Source of the DNA: Pyropia haitanensis
Lineage: Eukaryota; Rhodophyta; Bangiophyceae; Bangiales; Bangiaceae
DNA: 64,000 nt
Direction: 5' to 3'
Assembly: GCA_008729055.1 (NCBI GenBank)
Contig: SDUX01000002.1
Coordinates: 3,871,874-3,935,873, forward strand
Below, piece by piece: positions 24,326 through 35,807 of this stretch. A program made the position numbers and the translations under genes. The notes below the pieces were generated by a model. The model worked only from the letters and a program-made list of their open reading frames with translations. It was not told where the DNA came from and did no database searches. How positions within the stretch are numbered: the stretch's first letter is position 1; every line of letters begins with the position of its first letter.

Positions 24326-26917
24326 CTACCGCCGCGGCGAGCGCGGCGAGCGCGTCCCCCCCCCCCCCACGCTCCGCCCGTGGTCCGCGTCGACGGCGCT
24401 GTCGACGAGCAGCGTCGCGCCGCCGCGCGGCAGCGCCACCGCCACCGCCCGGTCCGCCCCGCGCACCGCGTAGACGGTCGACGTGATGGCCGCGGCCGTG
24501 GCGCCCGGCGCCGCCGCGGACAGCACCGACACGCGCCGGCGGGGGTCGCCGTCGGCCTCGACGGGCACGCGCACCGGCGGCGGCGGCGGCGGCGCCGCCG
24601 CCGCCGCCGCCGCGTCGCCGCCGCTGCCGCCCCCCCCCGCGCCGGCCGCCGCCGAGTGGAGGAGCGTAAAGGTGCGGTTGCCGCCGGCTGCCCCCCCGGC
24701 GGCGGCGGCGGCGGGGACGACGACGCGGAGGCTCGAGACGGCGCCCGGCTCGCCCGCCGCGGCGGGCGTGTAGACGACGGCCGCGGCGGGCGCCGCGGCG
24801 GCCGCGGCGGTGAGCCCCACCTCGACGACCGCGTAGTAGGCGGCGCCGCGCGGGTAGACGGGCGCCGGCGGGCCCGCCGGCGGCACCGCCGGCGCCGCCG
24901 CCAGCGCGGCCAGCCGGTCGTCGGCGAGCGCCAGCTCCACCGCGTCGCGGTGGCGGTCGCGGAACGTGCCAACGTCGGCCACGACGCGCACGTGCGGCAG
25001 GTTGGTGTGGACGACGCGGAGCGTCAGCGGGGTGCTGCCGTACGTCCACGACCGCCCCCCCGGCGGTCGGCCGGCGGCGGCGGCGGCGAGCGGCCGCAGC
25101 GTCGGCGCGGCAACACCCGCGGGCAGGACGCCGGCGGCGACGCGCAGCCGCACGCCCACCCCGTACGCGGCCGCGGCGGCAGCGTCGGCGCGCACCGACA
25201 GGACGCCGACGAGCCGGTCGGGGAGGGACACCCACAGCTGGCGAGCGGCCCAGCCGGGCGCCGCGGCGCCGCCGACGGGGCCCGTGCTGACGCGGCCGAC
25301 ACCGTGGCTGACGGCGAGGCCGCCGACCGCGCCACCCACAACCACCCGCACGGCGGGGGCGGGAGGGGGGGGGGCCACGTGCGCCGCGGGCGTCCGCCAC
25401 GTCGCCGCGCCGACCGCCACGGGCGCCGTCCACAGCAGCGGGTACGCGGCGAGGAGCGCCGCCTCCAGCGGCAGCGCCGCCGTGCCGCCGCCGCCGCCGC
25501 CGCCCGCCGCGGCAATGACCGCCCCCGCGTACGTCTGGGGCCCCGGCCGGCCCGCGCCGTCGGTGGTCACGTCCCGCCCCGCGAGGATGGTCATGACGCG
25601 GCCGTAGCGGCCGCGAGGACCGCCGACGCCCGCGTCGGCGAGCGTCACCCCGTCGGGCACGGCCGGACACGCGGCGGCCGCGGCGGCGGCCGCCGCGCCA
25701 GGGAACCCGGCCCGCAGCAGCGCGTCGGTCCACGTGCCGAGGCGGCGGTCGCTCGTCGGCGCCAGCGCCAGGTTGCACCCCGCCGCGGTGGCGGTCGCGT
25801 CGGCGGGCAAACGGCCACGTCGGCGGCGGCTGTCGTGGCGGGCGCCGAGAACCGCCAGGCCAACGGTGTGGGCGTTCCACGACTCGGAGCCCGCGTTGGG
25901 CCACTGCGCCTTCCACGACGGCGACGATGCCCACTCGGGGACGCCCCCGACGGCGGTCAGCGCGGCCGGGTACCACGCCGCCGACGCGGCAATCTCCGCC
26001 CGCGCGTCGACGCACGGCGGCGCGCGGCCGTCGCCCTCGCCATCCCCCTCCCTCTCGTCCTCCCCCCCCTTGCCGTCGCAGCCGCCCGTGAGCACCCAGT
26101 ACGTGCCGAGGAGCCCCACGTTGAGCGCGTGGTAGACGGGCACCTCGTTGGCGGCGCCAATGTACGGCCAGCCGCCGTCGGCACGGCGTGACGCGGCGGC
26201 GCCACGCACCAGCGCCGCCGCGTCGGCCGCCGCGGCGGCCGCGTCGGCGGCGGCCGCCGCGCGGCGCGACGGCGCCAGCAGCAGCGCCGCCGCGCGAAAG
26301 GTGACGGCCAGCCCCAGGTCGCGGTTGGTGTAGGCCGCGCCGCCGGCGGTGGGCCGCCATGTGGCCCACGCGGCCGCCGCGGCGGCCGCCCAGCGGGCGG
26401 CCGACGCTGCCAGCGGCGCGCCGGGGGTGGCGGTAAACGCGGCGGGGAAGGAGGTGACGAGCACCGCGGCGGCGGTGAGGGTGTCGGCGAGCGCAAAGAA
26501 GTCGTCATAGACGCGGCCCGTGATGGCAAGGTCCGCCGCGGACGCAGCCGCCGCGGACGCCGACGCCGCGTCCGCTGGGTAGACAGAGGAGGAGGAGGAG
26601 GCAGCCTCCACCGCGGCCTCCGCCGCCGCCTCTGCCGCCGCCGACTCCGCCGCCGCCTCCTCCTCCTCCTCGTCCCCCCCCGTAACGGCCGCCGCGGCGG
26701 CCACCGACAGCGCGCCCCGCCCGAGCGTCACAATCGCAAACGTGTGTGCGTCGATGGCGGCCACCGCCCGCCCAAACGCCTCGCCCGGCCCAATCCCCGG
26801 CACCGCCGCCGCCGCGCCCGCGTGGGCCGCGACGAGCGCCCAGTCGCGCGCGTCCGCCGCCGCGCCGCGCAGCGCGAGCACGTTCAGGCGGGGGATGGCG
26901 AGCGCGGCGCCGCCGCC

Positions 26918-26948
<31 letters not shown>

Positions 26949-27483
26949 CCGCCAGCCTGCCGCCGTGGCAGCGTCACGCCGCCGTCGCCCGACAGTGGCA
27001 CCCGCGCCCGCAGGGCGCCCAGCCGCCGCAGAAGCGCGGCGTAGTAGCGGTTGTCATGGCCGGCGGCGGAGGCGGTGGGGTCCGCCAGCGGCGCGGTCCA
27101 GGGGTGGGAGCCCAGCGGGGGAGGGGACCACACGCCGGCAGCCGCCGCGGTGACGGCGGCGGCCGACGCGGCCGCCTCGGCGGCCGCGGCCGTCCAGCCG
27201 GCCGCGGCGAGCGCCGCGGCGGCGCGGGAACGCGAGTCGGCAATCGCCGCCGCCGCCGACGCGGTGGTCGCCGCGGCCGCGGGCGGCGCGGCGGCCGACG
27301 CCACCCGCGCGGCGGCGGGGGGGGGAAGAGCGGGGAAGCGGGGGGGGGAGCGCCGCCGCCAGCGGGGACCGCCGCCACCGCCGCCGCCGCCGCCGCAGCC
27401 GCCGCCGCCGCCATCACGGCCGCGGCGGCGGCCGCGGCGGCGGCGGTCAACGCCGCGGCGCCGCGGCGGCGGCGGCCAGCCAT
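24326..27483 (-). CDS. Putative secreted toroid/beta-sandwich polysaccharide-active protein (PL8-like?)
   Basis: The main frame covers 24326 to about 27330. A probable true start at ATG 27483 (MAGRRRRGAAALTAAAAAAA) looks like a signal peptide and is joined by a frame change at two G9 runs (about 27317-27325 and 27340-27348). The N-terminal half is helical: GRVYDDFFALADTLTAAAVL, YTNRDLGLAVTFRAAALLL, DGGWPYIGAANEVPVYHALN, then WNAHTVGLAVLGARHDS. Order and spacing recall the alpha/alpha toroid of polysaccharide lyase family 8 (NR...DGSF...N...GFAFG). The C-terminal half is strand-rich, including GGLAVSHGVGRVS, ARQLWVSLPDRLVGVLSVRA and AAYYAVVEVGL, as in the following beta-sandwich. I could not place the catalytic His, Tyr and Arg with certainty, so lyase activity is only a suggestion. 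An Ala/Glu/Ser insertion lies at about 26560-26690. It would act in the secretory path or cell wall. Confidence 0.45.
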
Positions 27484-29835
27484 GGCGGCCGCACGCCGCG
27501 ACGGCCGCGGCGAGCGGCGGCGATGACGGGCGGAAGGGGGGGGGGAGCCGTGGCGGGCAGCGGGGGGGGCGGCGGAGGAAAGCGGAGGGGAGGCCGGCAA
27601 CGATGGGGAATCGAGGGGGGCGGGGAGGGGGGGGGAGGCGTGGCGGCGGGATACCCGCCGCCGCCACCCCGGCAGACACGTCTACCTAGGTCGGCGTAAG
27701 TGCCGCCACGCGGGCGCGGCGGTGGCGGCGGCCGCCGCCGCGGCTCCCACGGCGCGGCGCTCGCGGCGACGGCGGCGGCGGCCGCGGCTCCCACGGCGCC
27801 GCGCTCACCGCGGTGGCGTGGACCGCCACGCCACCCACGGCGGCGGCCGCCGCGGCGCGTGACGGCGTGTCGAGCCGGCCGCGCGGTATCGTTGCCGGCC
27901 TCGGTAGGGGGGGGGGGGGGGGGGGGGGTGGTGGCGTGCTGCCGTCCGCCCCCCCCCACCCGACGGCGACGCGCGGCGTCGAGAACTGGCGGGACCGTGG
28001 CTGGCGGGGAAGGCAGAGGGGGGGGAGCGGCGCGCGCACGTTACGGGAGGGGGGGGGGGGGGGGGGATGGGGGAGGCCCGGCAGCGGGGGGCGTGTCAAT
28101 CACCCTCGCCGCCCGCCGCTGCCGCTGCCGCCGTTGCCGCCCGCCAGGCCGCTCGCGGAGCGGAAGGTTTGTGGCTGGCGCAGTGGCTCTGGAGGGTGGG
28201 GGGGGGGGGGGGTGCGCCGCGTGCAGGCTTTGGGTGTGGCTGTCGAGCGCGGATGGGGGGAGACGGGAGGAAACAGTCCACATCAGAGGATCCGGCGGGG
28301 GGGTGCTGACGGCGGCTTGTCCCCCGCACACGCGAGCGGCCGTCTCTGGTGACCGCCACCCGCAGGCGCCGGTGGCGCGAGAGGGTAACGTGGGTGCCGA
28401 GGGCGGCGGTCGGCCGCCCGCCCGATCGCCAGCAGTGGGTCGCGGGTGCAGCAACTCCACCGCGGCGAGGTGTCAGGCGAGATCCATGCATGCGTGCACC
28501 GTCACCCGTCGCGCCGGTGTGGGCCCCGTGGCAGACGGGTGGCGGTGGCGGGCCGGGACGCGCGCCGCTGCGCCGCCCGTTGACGTTTTTCTGTCCGCCG
28601 CCGGGGCGCGGCCGGGTGCGCCCGTGGCGGCCGCCGCGTGGCCCGTCAGCCCATGGATTCGGGGGAGGAGAGGCGGGGGGAGCGCCCGACCGGGTGGCGG
28701 CGACAAGCAAAGAGCGGCGGCGAGGGAGAGATAAAAAAAAAGCGGGGCGGGGCGGCCAGCAGCGGCGGCGGCGATGGTGCGGACATTGAAGAGGGCGGTA
28801 TGCCTGCGCCGCGCCGCGCAGACGTCAAAGGGTAGGTGTAGGGCCGGCTACGCTACAGCCGCCGCCGTGCGGGGAGTGTGGGGGGAGTATACACCACCGT
28901 CGCGGCCGGAACGACCGGTGGGAGGGGTGGCCGGCGGCGGAGCCGTCCCCCCGCGGTGGGGCGGGCGGGACCGTAGTCTAGGTGCTGGGCCGCTCCGAGG
29001 GGCGCGGCGTCGGCGGCCGCAGCCGCGGGAATGGCGAGGAGCAGCGCGGGCGATGGTGTACAGTACCCATGGTCCTTCGTGCGGGCGCGCTTGTGGAGGC
29101 GTCGCTGAGTTGACAGCTGCTGGGAACCGCCGCGCCGGGGGGAGGGCGGCACCGGCGGGCAGCTGCCGCCGAGGGCTCCTCCTCCCATGGTTTGGGCTAA
29201 GGAACCGTGCTCGCCGAGTGAAAGGGCGGCCGCCCTTGCGACCGACACAGCACAAGAAGGACAACTGCAAAAAGAACAAAAAACAGGCGATTGCACCCAC
29301 ACTCTTTTAATTTCTGTGTGTATCTGTGTCTTGTTGTTTGGTGAGGGGTGTTGGACGCTGGCCTGGCGGGTACCTTGCCCGGCTCTGCCTGATTGTCGTA
29401 CCTCTCTTGGATTGGGGTGTGCGTGTGTGGGGGGATCCGGGGACTCGGTTACCTTGCATTCGGTCCCCACCAGGCCACCTGTCCCCGTCGGAAGATAAAT
29501 GGGGTAGGCGTAGGGGAAACATGCCGGTCGCGAACGGCCGGCATGCTCGTTTGCACTCGCGCGCCCTCCCGCCGTCCCGGCTTTCGCCCTTTGGCCCTGC
29601 TCACGACTGGCGCCTGTATCTCTTTACATTCTCTTGCTTGCCTCCGCCTGCGGTCGCACGCTGTTTACCTCCTTCACGGAGGCGCGGGCGCACTCTCCTG
29701 CGCCTCGAGGCCTGTCGGCCAGCCGGTGGCGACCTACGGGGTCACATGGCTGGCTGGCGAGCTGGCCCTTAATAAAAAGCATCAACTGGCACACCCGCGT
29801 CGGAAGCAAGGAGTAAGGTCGGGAGGAGGGCGCAG
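27484..29835. other. Intergenic region between toroid-protein and glycosyltransferase genes
   Basis: It contains very G-rich blocks (G runs at about 27907-27928, 28050-28066 and 28199-28212), an A9 run near 28732 and a strong hairpin at 29520-29545. Several hundred-base frames exist but are compositional. AATAAA at 29770-29775 on plus could serve an upstream transcript but has no gene to belong to. Confidence 0.45.
29520..29545 (+). other. Perfect 11-bp stem-loop with CGAA tetraloop
   Basis: The 26 bases read CATGCCGGTCG, then CGAA, then CGGCCGGCATG. In plus-strand RNA all 11 positions pair (one G-U). It lies about 290 bases beyond the glycosyltransferase stop, on the opposite sense. Its function is unknown. 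Confidence 0.6.
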
Positions 29836-32800
29836 TCACGGAGCGCTCCCCCCCCCGCCCCCGCCCCCAAAGTCGACGCCCGCGAACACCCCCCCCCCCC
29901 CCCGGAACGCATCGACCGCCTCGGAAAACGCGCTCGCGGCAGAGCCAACGATCCCCCCCCCCTCGGCGGGCAGCCGGCCGAGCGTCCACAGCGCCGCGGC
30001 GGCCTCGCGCGCGCACGCGACCGGCCCGCGGCCGGCGGCGCAGCCAAAGGGGGAGGGCGGCGGTGTGACCGCCGCGCCCGCGGGCAGCGCCGCCGCCACC
30101 GCCGCCGCCACGCCGTCCTCGTCCGCCGCCACCCAGTAGGCCGCCGCGTTGGCGGCGGTGACGCCCGCGGCGGCTGAGCTGCCGCCGGCGTCGGCGCCGA
30201 CAGCGGCGTCGCGGCGGCGGCGGAGCTCGGCGCCAAACGTGGCGACGGTCGCGGCGGCGCGGGCAGTGGCGACCGCCGGCGGGTCGCTCGCCGCCGCCCG
30301 CCCCCGCACGTGGACGGGGGTGAGTGGGGCGCCCGCCGCGGCGGCGGCCGCGGCCGCCGCGGCGAGCGCGTCGTCGACCGCCGCCGCGACGGGCGGCACG
30401 GGCACCAGCGACCGCAGCGCGGCGGTCACCGCCGCGGGCGTGTAGCCGGTCGTCGCCGGGTCCGCGGCGAGCGCGCACGCCGCCCGCACGTACACGTGCT
30501 TGTCCGGGTCGTCGACGAGCGGCACCACCACCGACCCGTCGGGCCGCACCGCCGCGTTGGGGTGCGACTGGCGCGGACGTGGCGGCGGCGTCGCGGGCGT
30601 GGCGTCGGCGGCGCCGCCGTCCGCGGCGGCCGCGGCGAGCCGCTCGTCCTCCCACCGCAGCACCGGCGCGACCGCGTCGGCGTAGTTGTAACCGTTGAGC
30701 GTCAGCCACGCGGCGTCAAACGCCGGCGCGCCCGCAAACGGCCAGCCCGGGTGGAGGTCCCCGTCGAGAATGAGCCAGCCGCCGTCGCCACGCCCGCCCC
30801 CATCCCCGCCGTCGGCGGCGGCCGCGGCGGCGGTCGACCGGCCGCCCGTCTCAAAGAGGTCCCCAAAGCGCGCCCCGCAGTCCGAGTCGCGCGCCCAGAC
30901 GCCCACCAGCACCCGCCCCGTTGCCGTCGCGTAGGCAGCGGCGCTGGCCAGCGCCAGCACCCGCCCCGCCACGTCGCCGCGCACGTCCGCGAGCAGCAGC
31001 CGCGGCGTGCCGCCGGCCGCGCCCCGCGCGGCGCCCGCGGCGGCGAGCGCGCGCAGCAGCCGCCCGCGGAGGCGGCGGTCCATGCCGCCAAGGATGTCCC
31101 ACGGCACCTCGTGGTCATTCGCGAGCCGCCGGCCACGCGCAAGATCAATCGCCGCCTCGACCGCGCCCGGCACAACAGCCTCGACCGCCTCCGCCACCGA
31201 CCGGGGCGCCGATGACGCCGCCACCACCGCGCCGCGGCCGTCGGGGCGGACCGACAGGGTGGACCACGCGGTCGGCCGCGCCGCGCCGGACGTATCGTCC
31301 GAGGTTGGGGCGGCCGTCCACAGCGGCGCCTGCGCCAGCAGCAGCCGATTGATGTCAATGTCGAGGGTAGCGGCGAGCGCCGCTGCGGCGCTCCGCTCCC
31401 CCGCCGCTGGTGGGAGATGCCGGAGGGAGCCGTGCCGCAAGTGCCGGTGCCCGCCCTCCCCCGCTTCCGCGCCGCCCAACCCCGCCGCCCGCAGGCGGGC
31501 GTACAGGTCCTCGTCCCCCCACCCCTGCCGCGTCAGGCGCTCGTCATAGCCACCCACCTCCCGGAACGCCGCGCGCGGCACCAGCACCGCCCCGTTGAGG
31601 TGCTCCTCTGACGGTGACCGCGCCGCCGCCCAGCTGCCCGTGTAAAAGACGCCCGCCTCGCCAAGCGGGTGGTCCGCGACGAGCGTCTTCCCAACGGCGT
31701 GGTCACAGTCCACACGCAGCACCCCCGACCGGCCCGCCGCGGCGACGCCCAGGTTGTACGCGCGCGTCAGGACCCACCCCGCCTCCCCTTCCACGCGCAG
31801 CAGCCGGAGGCGGGTGGCGGCGGCGGCGGCCAAGCTCCCCTCCTCATCCCCGCCGCCGCCGCCGGCCGCCCCAGTGCCGCCTACCGCCCGCTCGGCCGCC
31901 CCTCGCAGCACTCCCTCCACGGCTCTGTCCAGTGGCGGCGAGGAGCCCCAGTCTACGAGCACCACCTCGTCCACGCCCGGGGCGGTCAGCCACGAGGGTA
32001 GGGCACGGCCGAGGTCGGCGTGCCGCCCCCGGCACGCCGCGACGAGCGTCACGCCCGGGCGCACCGCCGAAGAGGGGACGGCCATTCCCGCAGCGGGGTC
32101 CCCCGCGAGGCCCCCATCGTCCGCGGGGGGGGCCCCAGGGGGGGGCCACCGGTGGCGGTAGCCCGCGGGGCCGTGCCGCCGGCCGCCGCCACCGGCGGCG
32201 CCGCTGCCCGCAACGGCCGCCGCGAGCCGCGCGGCGGGCGTGCCGGCCGCGGACCCCGACGGCGGCGGCGATGGCGGCGGGTGCGCGCCGAGCCAGCCGG
32301 TGCCCGGGAGCTCCCCGAGCAGCAGCAACGCCATGACGCCCACGGGCACCAGCAGCCGCGCCAGCCGCCACGATGGCAACGGCGGCGCCGGCAGGCGGCC
32401 GCCGCGTACCCACCGGCGGGTGCGGCCGGCCGGCGCGGCTGCGCCTGATACGGCGCCCCCCCCCGCTGTGGCGGCGGCGGGCCGCAACAGGCGCGCCGCC
32501 CGGTTCCACGCGTCGGCCGCGGCACCACCTAGGCGGGGTGTCAGCGGCAGGAGCAGCGCCACCCCCACGCCGCCACCCACCCCAGCAGAGCCACCGCCGA
32601 CGCTATTCCTGTTGATGCCGCCGCTGCCGCCGCTGCCGCCGCCGCCGCCGCCGCGGACGCCGCCTCCACCTCCAAGAGCCCCGCCAACACCACCGCTACC
32701 GCCGCTCCCACCCGCCCCCCAGCCATCGCCGCCCTCTGCCGCCGCCGACGCTATCGCCGCGGCCAACGCGCCCCCCCCCCCATCCGACGACATGCTCGAC

Positions 32801-33261
32801 GACCGCACGTGCGCGGTGGTGACCGACGCCGCCCCACCCCCCGACACGGCCACCGCCGCGTCGGTCGCCGCGTCAGCCGCCCCGCCGCTACCGCCGCCGC
32901 CATCGCCGCCGCCACCGTCTCCCCCGCCTCCCCTCTCCAGCCCCCTTCCCCTCCCGCCACCCGCAGCGCCACCTAACGCCGACGCCGCCGCCGCCACGGC
33001 GGCCGCCGACGTGGCCGCCGTGGCCGACGCGGGGAAGCTGTGACGGGCGCCCCAGCGGGACGCCCCGCCGCCGCCTCGCCCTACGGGGGTGGGGAGGAAG
33101 TGACACGCGCCGCGGCCGCCGCCGTCGCCAAAGGTGCCAACCCCATCCCTATCGCCGCCGCCGCTGCCACCGCCGCCATTCGCAGCCGCACCAGAGGCGG
33201 GCGTCGACGTAGGCCGACCGCGGGGGGCATCGAGCCCGCCGCCACCCCCAGCCGACCACAT
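29836..33261 (-). CDS. Type II membrane bifunctional glycosyltransferase: GT2 domain plus fucosyltransferase-like domain
   Basis: From ATG 33261 (MWSAGGGGG) the protein has 1141 residues; the frame is open further upstream, but that part is Pro/Arg-rich and probably untranslated. A Ser/Gly-rich N-terminal stretch is followed by a membrane anchor at about 300-319 (LARLLVPVGVMALLLLGELP), giving a Golgi type II topology. A GT-A domain follows: GVTLVAACRGRHADLGRALP (about 401), VDEVVLVDWGSS, LRVDCDHAVG (a DxD-type motif, about 516), and LNGAVLVPRAAFREVGGYDE with QGWGDEDLYARL (about 555-590), the C-terminal galactosyltransferase signature. At about 752-802, RLLLADVRGDVAGRVLALAS and ATGRVLVGVWARDSDCGARF, followed by GDLFE, resemble the GDP-binding start of NodZ/O-fucosyltransferase-type enzymes, with VHVRGRAA further on. 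Substrates are not known; a cell-wall or glycoprotein glycan is likely. The GT2 half is firm; the second domain is probable. Confidence 0.72.
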   Translation of the reverse strand: MWSAGGGGGLDAPRGRPTSTPASGAAANGGGGSGGGDRDGVGTFGDGGGRGACHFLPTPVGRGGGGASRWGARHSFPASATAATSAAAVAAAASALGGAAGGGRGRGLERGGGGDGGGGDGGGGSGGAADAATDAAVAVSGGGAASVTTAHVRSSSMSSDGGGGALAAAIASAAAEGGDGWGAGGSGGSGGVGGALGGGGGVRGGGGGGSGGSGGINRNSVGGGSAGVGGGVGVALLLPLTPRLGGAAADAWNRAARLLRPAAATAGGGAVSGAAAPAGRTRRWVRGGRLPAPPLPSWRLARLLVPVGVMALLLLGELPGTGWLGAHPPPSPPPSGSAAGTPAARLAAAVAGSGAAGGGGRRHGPAGYRHRWPPPGAPPADDGGLAGDPAAGMAVPSSAVRPGVTLVAACRGRHADLGRALPSWLTAPGVDEVVLVDWGSSPPLDRAVEGVLRGAAERAVGGTGAAGGGGGDEEGSLAAAAATRLRLLRVEGEAGWVLTRAYNLGVAAAGRSGVLRVDCDHAVGKTLVADHPLGEAGVFYTGSWAAARSPSEEHLNGAVLVPRAAFREVGGYDERLTRQGWGDEDLYARLRAAGLGGAEAGEGGHRHLRHGSLRHLPPAAGERSAAAALAATLDIDINRLLLAQAPLWTAAPTSDDTSGAARPTAWSTLSVRPDGRGAVVAASSAPRSVAEAVEAVVPGAVEAAIDLARGRRLANDHEVPWDILGGMDRRLRGRLLRALAAAGAARGAAGGTPRLLLADVRGDVAGRVLALASAAAYATATGRVLVGVWARDSDCGARFGDLFETGGRSTAAAAAADGGDGGGRGDGGWLILDGDLHPGWPFAGAPAFDAAWLTLNGYNYADAVAPVLRWEDERLAAAAADGGAADATPATPPPRPRQSHPNAAVRPDGSVVVPLVDDPDKHVYVRAACALAADPATTGYTPAAVTAALRSLVPVPPVAAAVDDALAAAAAAAAAAGAPLTPVHVRGRAAASDPPAVATARAAATVATFGAELRRRRDAAVGADAGGSSAAAGVTAANAAAYWVAADEDGVAAAVAAALPAGAAVTPPPSPFGCAAGRGPVACAREAAAALWTLGRLPAEGGGIVGSAASAFSEAVDAFRGGGGVFAGVDFGGGGGGGSAP

Positions 33262-34440
33262 GCCCCTGCCAGTCGCGCGCTGGAGATGAGGGCAGAAGGG
33301 GGAGGGGGGGAGGGGGGGGGTCGAGGGGAAGGGAGGGGTCGAGGGAGGGAGGCGGTCGAGGGGAGGGATGCAGCCAAAGGGGCGGCGCGGGGGCAGAGAC
33401 TGCAAAAAACAAAAAACAAAACGTAGCGTCGACTCCGCGCCCAGCCCGTGCCACCGCCGCCGCCGCCCCTGCGCCCGGCGACGGCGGCGGAGGGGGCAGC
33501 TGGCGCGGGTCACGCGGGAGGGAAACGCGGCGGGCAAGGGCCCCAGAGGAAAGAGGAGGGACGCGGGAGGGGGGGGGGCGGGGGGAGGCGACCAGTGCCG
33601 CCACAAGCACCGCCGGCGGGTAGACGGGTGGCCGGACAGGCGGGCGAGAGGGTGGGGAGGGGAGCAAGGACACCCGTTGTGTACAGGGGCGGGCGGCCCC
33701 CGCCGCGGCGGCCGGGGAGAAACACGCCCGCCGCTGGCGTCGGCGGCCGCCGCGACGCGGCCGGCGGGAAACACGCCCGCCGCAGGCGTCGACCGACGCC
33801 GCGACGCGCGCGGGGGGTGTGCGTGGCTTGGTAGAGGGGCGGCGGGTGTGTGTGGCTTGGTAGAGGGGCGGCGGGTGGGGGGAGGGGCGGGGGAGGAGGG
33901 GAGGGGGTCGTGGCGCCTGCCGCCGCGGGCGTGGCGAGTGGAGGCGGGCGAGCGGCGGCCAAGGGGGCGCCCAGCCGCGGCGACGCGCGGGGGGAGGGAG
34001 GGACGCACTCGGAACGCTCGGTCGTTGGTCGAGAGGGCGGGGAGGGGCGGGTAGGCGGGCGGGGGTGGTGTGTGGCCAAAACCCAGCGGTGGCGCCGCGC
34101 CGGGAGGGGGATGCCCGACCCACGCGGGATGACCACATATTGCTTACACCACGGCCGCCACGGGTCTGCGCGATGGTTGGCAAAATGCATGCATTTTTTG
34201 AGTCGCATTTGATTAGAGCATGCTTTAAAATAACCGACAATGTGTCTTTTATACCTCTTTGCATTTGAACTAAGTGCATGAAAGTTTGTGCGTCTCACAA
34301 GAGCGCCACCAAGAACAGCCGTGGTTGAGCGCCAACTGAGCAGTGGCCGTGCAACTCTTGTGAGCCGGTGGCGTCCTCATCGTGCGTCCTCTACCCCTCC
34401 CCCTTCCCATCGCCGCAGCCACCACCCCCCCGTCCACCTC

Positions 34441-34984
34441 TCACGCCGCCACCACGCCCAGGGCCATGTCGAGGCCGGACGACAGGACGGCGGCCGCCAA
34501 CGCGGCGGCGCCGCGGCGCACCGCTGCGTCTCGGAGGGCGAGGGCCGAGGCCATGGCGGCCACGACGGCAACGCGGGCCAGCGCCACCCCGCACTTGCAG
34601 GGCAGCCGCGCCACGGCCGTGGCGACGGCGCGCACCGCCACGGGGGGGAAGGGGGGAACCACCTGTCGCCGCCGCCGCCGAGGCCACCGTGTCGGCGTTG
34701 ATTCACGCAGCGGCGGTCGCGGCGGGCGCGGCATCCGCCACCGCCAGCAATCCCTCGGCGGCGCGCCCGCCCGCCGAGACCGCCTCAGCGGCGGCGGCAT
34801 GGAGGGCCATGCTGGCCGCCGCCACCGCCCCCCCCTCCCCCACCACCGCCACCGCCGCGGGCGACACTGCTGACGGCACCCCCACCAGCGCGGCCAGCGC
34901 CGCCGCTGCCGCCCCCGCCGCCGCACGGTGCAACCGGGCGATGGGAGCCAGGACGGCACCAGCGCAGTGCAGAGAGCCTTGCAC
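34441..34984 (-). CDS. Weak candidate: small Ala-rich two-exon protein
   Basis: Two minus-strand pieces look protein-like. One runs 34984 down to about 34750, starting MQGSLHCAGAVLAPIARLHR and continuing with amphipathic Ala-rich helices. The other runs from about 34656 to a TGA at 34441 (VVPPFPPVAVRAVATAVARL, then VAVVAAMASALALRDAAVRR). A CAG acceptor precedes the second piece, and a GTGGCG donor would join them in phase, but that donor is poor. The opposite strand of this block also has Ala-rich open frames, so it may not be coding. No family recognised. Confidence 0.2.
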
Positions 34985-35807
34985 ACCAGCATTCCGACGA
35001 CAGAGTACCCTCTTATGTGATTTTTGTGTACTTCTTGTTCATAAACTTGGTTTGATGAATGCAACAGTGGCATCAATGGTGTGATTAATCTGAGCTTTCA
35101 TCAATGCTTCAATTAAATTGTAAAATGCATGCATCAAACCCCTGACAACAACCATGGTCTTCTAGCGAGTTGGGCCGACCTGCAGGCGCATAGCCTATCC
35201 TCGGCGGCTGTGCGTTCCCACGGCGCCCCAGAAGTTTACCCGACAGGGTAGCCAAATACATATTCCCGAAAGTATATTCCTTGAGTCAAAAGCACACTTC
35301 TTCTGCGTTGACGTTTGTGATCTAGAATGTAAAGCTGAGCATGTGTCGAGAATGGGTAGTCGTGACTATGCATGAACAATACTGTTTGGCATGGACAATG
35401 CGGGTACATACACGCAAGCATACTTCCGATCTTGTGTCTCAAGCGTCTTTCATGGTTTTTTCCTGCAAGATGTGTTTTATTTGCTATCTGCAGCATCCCC
35501 CTGTCCTTCCCAACCGCCAAGCACTTCTGGTGCAACAAAAGAAAATGGAAGCAGACGAACACGGCAAGGTGACAACAGCAGCGAGACCAAGATGGAGCGA
35601 GCGTGTATCCAAGCGACGCGAGAGAGACGGACAAGGTCAGTCAGTGTCAGCGCACCATCTCAGCAGAGAGGATGCTCGCAGCATGAGTAAGCACATCCCG
35701 CATCGCCGGCGGTGCGGCGATCGTTAGACCGAGCGCCCACCCTCTCCCCCCCCGATGGCCGCCCGCCCCTCCCGCGGCATTCCCCCCTCGATGTCCTCCC
35801 CCTTCCG

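Noticed and set aside
27484..27679. Upstream extension of the toroid protein from a GTG at 27679
   Set aside because: No ATG, Pro/Arg-rich composition, and a much better signal-peptide start exists at 27483 in the adjacent frame.
33262..34008. 249-residue upstream extension of the glycosyltransferase
   Set aside because: Composition is that of purine-rich leader DNA read as Pro/Arg; the Met at 33261 is followed by sequence more like the rest of the protein.
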